Source of the DNA: an uncultured Lachnospiraceae bacterium
GTDB lineage: Bacteria; Bacillota; Clostridia; Lachnospirales; Lachnospiraceae
NCBI GenBank assembly: GCA_902803015.1
Contig: CADCOL010000110.1
Span: 1 to 10,944 of the forward strand
DNA: 10,944 nt
Reading direction: 5' to 3'
Shown: piece after piece, positions 1 through 5,672 of the stretch
How positions within the stretch are numbered: the first letter of the stretch is position 1
Layout of the letters: each line of letters begins with the position of its first letter
The notes under the pieces: generated by a model
Database searches by the model: none
The model's input: only the letters and a program-made list of their open reading frames with translations
Told to the model about the DNA's origin: nothing
Program-made: the position numbers and the translations under genes

Positions 1-771
1 CGCATATCTTCCGTTATCCTTTACGGGAAGAATACTGGACGTAATCGGCTTGGGACTTCTTCTTCCCTCTTCCGAGGAGTCGAATCCGACCACCGCAATA
101 TCCTCCGGCACATGAATGCCGCGTTTTTCAAACGCATTGCATAGTCCGATTGCCATACAGTCGTTTGCGCAGGCAACCGCTTCCGGAAGTCCCAGTTTGG
201 AGTTCATCAGTTCCTCGGCACAAAGTTCTCCGGAATCATACCAGAAGTCACCGTATATCACCCATTCGTCCTGCACTTTGAGACCGTGATCTTCCATTGC
301 CTTGCGGTATGCGCTGAGTCTTTCAATGGAGTGTTTGTGCCATTTCTTACCGGTAAGGAACGCAATCCTGTGAAAATCGTGATGCTCAATCAGATGTGAT
401 ACAACTACATATGTAGGCTGATAGCCGTCCGTAATCACGCTCGGGAAATATTCGCTCTCCAAGTCGATTACAAGGACCTCTCCCGTGTATTCGTCCTTCA
501 GCTTCTGTTCTATTTTCTGCGCAATATTGGGAGTCTGAATGGAATCCTTCAGAATCAGAATACCGTCGAACTCTTTCCAGTTCGGCAAATTGAAAATATT
601 GGATTCGGCTTCTTCACGTTCCACGGAATCCTGATATTTACGAAACATCGAAAAAATACAGACATCAAGATCATACTCAAATGCAGATTCCAGGAATCCG
701 GAAATGAATCTGCTTTGTGTCTCTTCGTCGGCCTGTCCGACCAGAATTGCAACCCTCTTACGAAGCGCCAT
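1..771 (-). CDS. Partial LacI/PBP1-type ligand-binding protein lacking an N-terminal HTH; C-terminus cut by the window edge
   Basis: I translated this open frame from the ATG at 771; it stays open for 257 codons to the window edge, so the C-terminus is missing. The protein begins MALRKRVAILVGQADEE, going straight into the first beta strand of a periplasmic-binding-protein type I fold. Later segments are typical of LacI/GalR sensor domains: FDGILIL near residue 68, HRIAFLTG near 135, then AVACANDCMAIGLCNAFEKRG and VPEDIAVVGFDSSEEG. There is no signal peptide and no helix-turn-helix ahead of the fold, so it is neither a normal LacI repressor nor an exported binding protein. Related clostridial proteins fuse such a cytoplasmic sensor to a C-terminal output domain such as GGDEF or AraC-type HTH, but that part is not visible here. 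The start sits 4 bp after the radA stop, and its GAGGTG ribosome binding site lies inside the last radA codons, so translation is probably coupled to radA. The ligand is unknown. Confidence 0.8.
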   Translation of the reverse strand, partial: MALRKRVAILVGQADEETQSRFISGFLESAFEYDLDVCIFSMFRKYQDSVEREEAESNIFNLPNWKEFDGILILKDSIQTPNIAQKIEQKLKDEYTGEVLVIDLESEYFPSVITDGYQPTYVVVSHLIEHHDFHRIAFLTGKKWHKHSIERLSAYRKAMEDHGLKVQDEWVIYGDFWYDSGELCAEELMNSKLGLPEAVACANDCMAIGLCNAFEKRGIHVPEDIAVVGFDSSEEGRRSPKPITSSILPVKDNGRYA

Positions 772-775
772 ACCC

Positions 776-2161
776 TTACACCTCATCCAATACTTTAATT
801 GCATCGGTTACCGAAGCAACATAATAAATCTTAATCCCCTTGATTTCCTGCAATGCGTCCTTCCCCGTTTCCGGAACGATGCAGGTGGTAAATCCGAGCT
901 TTTTGCACTCTTTTACTCTGCCTTCTATCTGGGAAACGCTTCTTACCTCTCCGGAAAGCCCCACCTCTCCGAATGCCGCAAGAGACGGCGGAAGCGGTTT
1001 GTTACGAAACGACGAAACCACCGATAACACAATTCCCAAATCGATTGCCGGCTCCGTTACCTTCATGCCGCCCGCGATATTCAGATATGCATCGCAGTCG
1101 TTTAAGGTAAGTCCGACTCTTTTTTCCAAAACTGCCATTAACAGATTTAACCGGTTCGTATCCGTTCCCTGCGCCTGACGACGCGGAATTCCGAAATTGG
1201 TCCGGCTGACAAGCGCCTGAATCTCCACAAGAATCGGTCTGGTCCCTTCCATCGAGCAGGTGACCACGCAGCCGCTTGCATCCTTCGGACGACCTTCGAG
1301 CATGAATTCCGAAGGATTTTCAACCTCCGTCAGTCCGCTTGCGCGCATTTCAAAAACACCGATTTCGTTGGTTGAACCGAAACGGTTCTTTACTCCTCTT
1401 AAAATACGATATGCCCCGTGCCGGTCACCTTCAAAGTAAAGCACCGTATCCACCATGTGTTCAAGCACTCTCGGGCCCGCTACGGTGCCCTCCTTTGTAA
1501 CATGACCCACAATCAGGATGGAAACGTTTAAGCCCTTTGCAAGGCGCATAAAGACGCCTGTGGACTCCTTTACCTGCGACACACTGCCGGGTGCGGAGGT
1601 AACTTCCTCTAAAAACATGGTCTGAATCGAGTCAATCACCACGATTTCCGGTTTCTTTCTCCGAATCACTTCCTCGATAACCGTTAATGATGTTTCACAC
1701 ATCAGTTCCACTTTATCGTTGAATTCACCGAGCCGTAAGGCACGGATTTTAATCTGCTTTAAACTTTCCTCGCCGGAAATATAAAGGATGCTGTGTCCTT
1801 TCTGTCCCATCAGTCTGCAGATTTGCAAAAGCAAAGTCGATTTACCGATTCCGGGGTCACCGCCGACTAAGGTTAAGCTTCCCGGTACAATTCCGCCGCC
1901 GAGTACGCGGTCGAATTCCTGCATCCCGGTCGGAACATAATCGTCCTTTTCCAGTGTGATTTCATCGATTTTTGCAATGACCGTTTCGCCCTGAAGCGCT
2001 TCTTTTACGGTCTTTGCAACGGATGCGGAAGCATTGATCCGCTCCTCCGTCATTGTATTCCACGCTTTGCAGGCCGGACACTGCCCCACCCACTTCGGTG
2101 ATTCAAACCCGCATTCATTGCAGAAGAACACGGTTTTAATTTTCCCTTTTGCTGTTGCCAT
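776..2161 (-). CDS. radA: DNA repair/recombination ATPase RadA (Sms)
   Basis: RadA is a RecA-like, hexameric helicase-type ATPase that helps process recombination intermediates and supports DNA repair. The 461-residue protein shows every family mark in order: a four-cysteine zinc finger (Cys14, 17, 28, 31), Walker A GGDPGIGKST at 100-109, Walker B IVVIDSIQT at 173-181, the RadA signature KNRFG at 258-262, and a C-terminal Lon-protease-like domain from about 320 to the end, including AFGEVGLSGEVRSV. The ATG at 2161 is chosen because MATAKGKIKTVFFCNECG matches the usual RadA N-terminus. The frame stays open upstream to 2245, but that extension would run into the terminator hairpin and is not conserved-looking. 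The ribosome binding site is weak or distant: GGAG about 14 nt from the ATG. radA follows clpC and one small gene, an order close to the clpC-radA pairing of many Firmicutes, and is directly followed by the LacI-like sensor gene. Confidence 0.97.
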   Translation of the reverse strand: MATAKGKIKTVFFCNECGFESPKWVGQCPACKAWNTMTEERINASASVAKTVKEALQGETVIAKIDEITLEKDDYVPTGMQEFDRVLGGGIVPGSLTLVGGDPGIGKSTLLLQICRLMGQKGHSILYISGEESLKQIKIRALRLGEFNDKVELMCETSLTVIEEVIRRKKPEIVVIDSIQTMFLEEVTSAPGSVSQVKESTGVFMRLAKGLNVSILIVGHVTKEGTVAGPRVLEHMVDTVLYFEGDRHGAYRILRGVKNRFGSTNEIGVFEMRASGLTEVENPSEFMLEGRPKDASGCVVTCSMEGTRPILVEIQALVSRTNFGIPRRQAQGTDTNRLNLLMAVLEKRVGLTLNDCDAYLNIAGGMKVTEPAIDLGIVLSVVSSFRNKPLPPSLAAFGEVGLSGEVRSVSQIEGRVKECKKLGFTTCIVPETGKDALQEIKGIKIYYVASVTDAIKVLDEV

Positions 2162-2218
2162 ACAAACTTTTACTGCTCCAATTTCTGTATCTGCCGTCCG
2201 GGGCGGCTGTCTTTCGAC

Positions 2219-2246
2219 AAAAATGCGGGAGAATCTCTCCCGCATT
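2219..2246 (-). terminator. Intrinsic terminator-like hairpin between the 136-residue gene and radA
   Basis: A perfect 11-bp inverted repeat, AATGCGGGAGA / TCTCCCGCATT, encloses a 3-nt loop. On the minus strand it is followed by a run of five T, two of them in the stem. It starts 22 nt after the stop codon of the 136-residue gene, so it should end or reduce the gntR-clpC transcript. No clear promoter is seen in the roughly 60 bp left before radA, so partial readthrough into radA is likely. It may act as an attenuator or as a stabilising 3' end after RNA processing. Confidence 0.8.
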
Positions 2247-2268
2247 CTTCGTGACTTTGCTTCCTAAA

Positions 2269-2679
2269 CTATCTCCGGATTAATACTTCCACTTCACCGG
2301 CATCTGCCAGTTCCACGCTGATATTAATCTTTCCGCTGGGGTTGCTCTTTAAAACACCCATGCTCTTTCCACCTACGAATACGGAATATTCGGTATCTTC
2401 TTCCATTCCGATGGTAAGTTGTGCGTCCTGGTTGCTCTCAACCATAAAGGAAACGCCTTTGTCGTCTTCTATGAAATTGTTAACGCTGGTTCCCGGAACG
2501 GATTCATATAAAAACAGTCCGTTGCGCTCCAGCTTGGTCATGGTGGAGAAGGTTTTTACCTTGTAAAGATCACCGCCATGCTTGAAATCTTCCACTTTTG
2601 CTTTCGCATCCAAAGTGTAATTTCCAAAACTTAAGGTCCCGTTTGCTTCCTCTCGGATAAGCTCAGTAACAACTGCCAT
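2269..2679 (-). CDS. Conserved small protein of unknown function between clpC and radA
   Basis: This 136-residue acidic protein is preceded by a good ribosome binding site (AAAGGGG, 10 nt before the ATG) and lies 30 bp after clpC, so it is surely expressed with it. It has no signal peptide, transmembrane helix, cysteine or catalytic motif that I can see. The sequence reads as a compact beta-rich protein: alternating hydrophobic strands such as LYKVKTFSTMTKLERNG, the central GLFLYESVPGTSVNNF, and C-terminal strands TEYSVFVGGKSMGVLK and INISVELADAGEVEVLIRR. From memory, similar proteins in Lachnospiraceae genomes carry the label 'endosialidase', but I see nothing in this sequence that supports sialidase activity, and I would treat that name as unreliable. 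Position suggests a link to ClpC-dependent protein quality control, for example as an adaptor or a substrate-binding protein, but this is inference only. Confidence 0.85.
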   Translation of the reverse strand: MAVVTELIREEANGTLSFGNYTLDAKAKVEDFKHGGDLYKVKTFSTMTKLERNGLFLYESVPGTSVNNFIEDDKGVSFMVESNQDAQLTIGMEEDTEYSVFVGGKSMGVLKSNPSGKINISVELADAGEVEVLIRR

Positions 2680-2709
2680 AATGACGTTACCCCTTTCGTT
2701 ATGTTGCCT

Positions 2710-5187
2710 CTACTCTTTAAGTATACCTGCCTGTTTCGTCTTTGTAAAGGTAACTTTTCCGTTTTTTAACCCTGCTTTTACACTGTCTCCGGAGCCAATA
2801 TTTCCGAGTAAAATCTCCTGTGCAAGTGCATCCTCTATCACGTTCTGTACGGCCCTCTTCAAAGGTCTGGCTCCCATCTTCGCATCGGAGTATTTTTCGG
2901 TAATGTGATCGCGTAACGACGGTGTCACGGACAGGGTAATATCCATGTTCTCCTTGCACCGTTTTTCGAGATTGGAGCAAAGCAATGAGGTAATCTGCTT
3001 CATCTGCTCTTTGTTGATCTGGTGAAATACGATAATCTCATCGATTCGGTTGATAAACTCCGGCTTGAAGATTCGTTTCACCTCTTCCATTACGCCCGCT
3101 TTCATTCGTTCATGGTCTTTGGCTTCGCTCTTTTCCGCCGCAAATCCAAGATTCTTCGGGTCGATGATTCTCTGTGCGCCCGCATTGGAGGTCATAATCA
3201 GAATCGTATTCTTAAAGCTTACGGTACGTCCCTTGGCATCCGTTATTCTTCCGTCATCGAGTACCTGCAAAAGAATGTTAAATACATCCGGATGTGCCTT
3301 CTCAATCTCGTCAAATAAAACCACAGAATACGGCTGTTTGCGGATTCGCTCGCTTAACTGTCCGCCGTCTTCGAATCCGACATATCCCGGAGGAGAACCA
3401 ATCATCTTCGATACCGAGTGCGATTCCATGTATTCCGACATGTCTACGCGGATAAGTGACGATTCGGAACCGAACATCGCTTCCGCCAAAGCCTTGCTAA
3501 GCTCCGTTTTTCCGACACCGGTAGGTCCCAGGAAAAGGAATGACCCAATCGGTCGATTCGGGTCCGCAAGTCCCACACGGCCGCGCCGGATGGATTTTGC
3601 AACCGCCGTGACCGCTTCTTCCTGTCCGATAACACGTTTATGAAGCGTCTTCTCCAGTTTGAGCAGTCTCTCGGACTCTTTCTCCGCAAGTTTGTTTACG
3701 GGAATCTTCGTCCATAAGGAAACCACGCGTTCCACATCCGCCACGGTCAGTGAAACTTTATTCTCATCCTGTTTCTTTTTGTGATTCTTAAGCTTTTTGT
3801 TCAGTTTGTCGTAGATGGCATCCTGACGCTTCTTTGCTTCGCCCGCGGCCGTAAAATCGCCGTTCTCGATTGCCTCTTCCATCAGCCGGTCGCACTCTGC
3901 GATTTGCTCTTTTAAGGAATCGCAGTCTTTCGGCGCTTTCATGTTTCGAAGCTTCACGTAACTTGCCGCTTCATCGATAACGTCAATCGCCTTGTCGGGA
4001 AGGTTACGGTCATTGATGTAACGGTTCGACAGCTTCACGGCACTTTCGAGTGCCTCCTCGGGAATTACCAGATTATGGTGTTCCTCATACTTCGAAACAA
4101 TACCCTTCATGATTTCAAGCGTCTGTTCCACGGTCGGTTCTTCCACGATAATCGGCTGGAAACGGCGTTCCAGGGCCGCATCCTTTTCCACATACTTACG
4201 ATACTCGGAAATGGTGGTTGCACCGATTAACTGTACTTCACCGCGTGCCAGGGAAGGCTTTAAAATGCTGGATGCATCAATGCTTCCTTCGGAGCCTCCG
4301 GCACCGATTAACGTATGGATTTCGTCCATGAAAAGAATGACATTTCCGTCCGCAATGACTTCCGCAATCACGTTCTTCAAACGCTCTTCAAACTCTCCGC
4401 GGTACTTGCTGCCCGCAACCATTGCGGACATGTCGAGGGAGAGGATTTTTTTCTTGGATAAAAGTGCCGGCACCTCGCCTCTTACGATTCGCATGGCAAG
4501 GCCTTCCACGATTGCCGTTTTGCCCACACCGGGCTCTCCGATCAGGCAGGGGTTATTCTTACGCTTTCTTAAAACAATCTGCTCCAATCGCTCGATTTCG
4601 GCTTCCCTGCCGATGACGGGGTCCAGTTTGTTATCTCTCGCGAGTGCGGTTAAATCCCTGCTGTATTTACGAAGCGTATTGCCTAAATTTCCTTCGTCAT
4701 CGCGTTCAAAGAACTGCTGCAGTTTCGGCAGAAGTTTGTCTCTTAAATCATCCGGATCTTCGCACATGGAACCCAAAAGCACCATACGAAGTTTGGAAAA
4801 ATCCACTTTCAGAAGTTCCATGACCTTATTGGCCATTACTTCGGGATCCTCCATCAGGACGATTAAAAGGTGCTCGGTTCCGATTTTCGGCTCGCCGAGA
4901 ATTCCCGCAAGCTCCGCAGCGGAACGGAATACATATTCCATAAGCGGAGTATAGGAAACTTTCCCTTTTTTTCGTTCCACAATGTCCCCGGGACCTGCCG
5001 TTTTAATCACGGAATCAATGGCTTCCGGAGTGACACCGACATGACGAAGCGCCTTGCCGGCGATGGACATTTCCACGCTTGCAAGACCGTAAAGAAGATG
5101 TTCGGTTCCGACATGCTCCACATGCTGACTTTTGGCATATTCCACACCCTTTTCGATGGCTGCGGTTGCCTGCTTGTTATAATCCAT
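2710..5187 (-). CDS. clpC: ClpC-type AAA+ unfoldase, ATPase subunit of the Clp protease
   Basis: ClpC unfolds proteins with ATP and threads them into the ClpP peptidase; in Firmicutes it handles damaged and regulatory proteins in the cytoplasm. The 825-residue length is normal. Domains in order: a double Clp N-terminal repeat (about 1-145), AAA+ module 1 with Walker A GEPGVGKT at 217-224, pore loop KYRG at 261-264, Walker B ILFMDE ending at Glu289 and arginine fingers at 341-342, a short UVR-like middle coiled coil (about 420-470), and AAA+ module 2 with Walker A GPTGVGKT at 554-561, pore loop GYVG at 601-604 and Walker B VVLFDE at 622-627. The tripeptide LGF at 680-682 is the expected ClpP-docking loop, so this is a protease partner rather than a ClpB disaggregase. 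It starts 18 bp after gntR with GAGG upstream of the ATG. No ctsR, mcsA or mcsB gene precedes it and no CtsR-type direct repeat is seen; control is probably through the GntR protein. Confidence 0.97.
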   Translation of the reverse strand: MDYNKQATAAIEKGVEYAKSQHVEHVGTEHLLYGLASVEMSIAGKALRHVGVTPEAIDSVIKTAGPGDIVERKKGKVSYTPLMEYVFRSAAELAGILGEPKIGTEHLLIVLMEDPEVMANKVMELLKVDFSKLRMVLLGSMCEDPDDLRDKLLPKLQQFFERDDEGNLGNTLRKYSRDLTALARDNKLDPVIGREAEIERLEQIVLRKRKNNPCLIGEPGVGKTAIVEGLAMRIVRGEVPALLSKKKILSLDMSAMVAGSKYRGEFEERLKNVIAEVIADGNVILFMDEIHTLIGAGGSEGSIDASSILKPSLARGEVQLIGATTISEYRKYVEKDAALERRFQPIIVEEPTVEQTLEIMKGIVSKYEEHHNLVIPEEALESAVKLSNRYINDRNLPDKAIDVIDEAASYVKLRNMKAPKDCDSLKEQIAECDRLMEEAIENGDFTAAGEAKKRQDAIYDKLNKKLKNHKKKQDENKVSLTVADVERVVSLWTKIPVNKLAEKESERLLKLEKTLHKRVIGQEEAVTAVAKSIRRGRVGLADPNRPIGSFLFLGPTGVGKTELSKALAEAMFGSESSLIRVDMSEYMESHSVSKMIGSPPGYVGFEDGGQLSERIRKQPYSVVLFDEIEKAHPDVFNILLQVLDDGRITDAKGRTVSFKNTILIMTSNAGAQRIIDPKNLGFAAEKSEAKDHERMKAGVMEEVKRIFKPEFINRIDEIIVFHQINKEQMKQITSLLCSNLEKRCKENMDITLSVTPSLRDHITEKYSDAKMGARPLKRAVQNVIEDALAQEILLGNIGSGDSVKAGLKNGKVTFTKTKQAGILKE

Positions 5188-5205
5188 GTATTTTTATCCT
5201 CGTTT

Positions 5206-5580
5206 CTAGTTATACTCTTCGTAAATCTCGTCAATCAGGGCATGAATCTCTTCCCTGGAGATATTCATACAGGCCGCTCTCGCAAGCAGAATCCGCAGAT
5301 TCTCCTTGGTTTCTGCCAGGGCACGCAGTTTATCCGTATTGACGGCAATAATCACGCCTCGTCTGCGGTCCACTTTCACAAAGCCTTCCTGCTTTAATAC
5401 CGTATATGCCTTGTTTACCGTATGCATATTAATTCCGACTTCTTCCGCCAGTTGTCTGACCGAAGGAAGGCAGTCGCCTTCGTGTACCGTCTCCTTGGCG
5501 ATTCCGATGATAATCTGGTTACAAAGCTGTGTATAAAGCGCTTCGTCGGAATGAAAATCGATGTTGAAAATAAGGTCCAT
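5206..5580 (-). CDS. GntR-family (YtrA-like subfamily) transcriptional regulator, first gene of the clpC operon
   Basis: This is a 124-residue DNA-binding protein. Its N-terminal winged helix-turn-helix has the usual GntR features: LYTQLCNQIIIGIAKETVHEG (about 15-35), then LPSVRQLAEEVGINMHTVNK (38-57) with the recognition helix at about 51-64, and the wing FVKVDRRRGVIIAV (67-80). Only about 45 residues follow, predicted as two helices, which fits the short dimerisation tail of the YtrA subfamily rather than the large ligand-binding domains of FadR, HutC or MocR types. The GAGGTGAT ribosome binding site sits just ahead of the ATG. YtrA-type regulators commonly sit next to ABC transporter genes; here the partner is clpC, 18 bp downstream. 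A perfect palindrome at 5609-5643 overlaps the likely promoter and is a natural autoregulatory operator. The effector cannot be told from the sequence. Confidence 0.93.
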   Translation of the reverse strand: MDLIFNIDFHSDEALYTQLCNQIIIGIAKETVHEGDCLPSVRQLAEEVGINMHTVNKAYTVLKQEGFVKVDRRRGVIIAVNTDKLRALAETKENLRILLARAACMNISREEIHALIDEIYEEYN

Positions 5581-5603
5581 ACCATCACCTCACTGACTGC
5601 AAG

Positions 5604-5643
5604 AAAAAAGCTCTCTGTTATACTCATGTTATAACAGAGAGCT
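5604..5643 (-). terminator. Intrinsic terminator of the purine/SH3 operon
   Basis: Reading on the minus strand, the stem AGCTCTCTGTTATA / TATAACAGAGAGCT (14 perfect pairs, 7-nt loop) is followed at once by six T (5604-5609, the outermost overlapping the stem). It begins about 30 nt after the stop codon of the SH3 protein gene. This is a classical Rho-independent terminator layout, though the inner half of the stem is A/T-rich. Confidence 0.8.
5609..5643. promoter_or_regulatory. Perfect palindrome, candidate GntR operator
   Basis: The arms AGCTCTCTGTTATA and TATAACAGAGAGCT are separated by 7 bp. The inner core TGTTATA-N7-TATAACA is 21 bp, a size suited to a dimer of winged-helix proteins. It lies 29 bp upstream of the gntR start codon and covers the probable -10 element of the gntR-clpC promoter, where a bound repressor would block RNA polymerase. 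Binding by this GntR protein is inferred from position and symmetry, not shown. The same bases form the terminator of the upstream operon. Confidence 0.6.
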
Positions 5644-5654
5644 CACATTGTCAA
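5626..5654 (-). promoter_or_regulatory. Likely sigma-A promoter of the gntR-clpC operon
   Basis: A perfect -35 element, TTGACA, is at 5649-5654. For the -10 there are two overlapping options: TATAAC (5628-5633) with a short 15-bp spacer, or TAACAT (5626-5631) with the ideal 17-bp spacer but a poorer match. Either places the -10 inside the palindrome. The start of transcription would fall near 5620, giving a leader of about 40 nt before the gntR ATG. I see no CtsR-type heptamer repeat and no CIRCE element here. Confidence 0.55.
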
Positions 5655-5672
5655 TTTGTGATTCGTACTTTT

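Noticed and set aside
2162..2245. N-terminal extension of RadA by 28 residues
   Set aside because: It would start within the terminator hairpin, and the zinc-finger N-terminus of RadA normally begins at the chosen ATG.
4109..4954. Plus-strand open frame of 281 codons inside clpC
   Set aside because: Antisense shadow of a highly conserved AAA+ gene; Ser/Arg-rich with no recognisable domain.
5581..5672. CtsR or HrcA (CIRCE) heat-shock operator ahead of clpC
   Set aside because: Looked for GGTCAAA direct repeats and the TTAGCACTC-N9-GAGTGCTAA inverted repeat; neither is present. The palindrome found has a different sequence.
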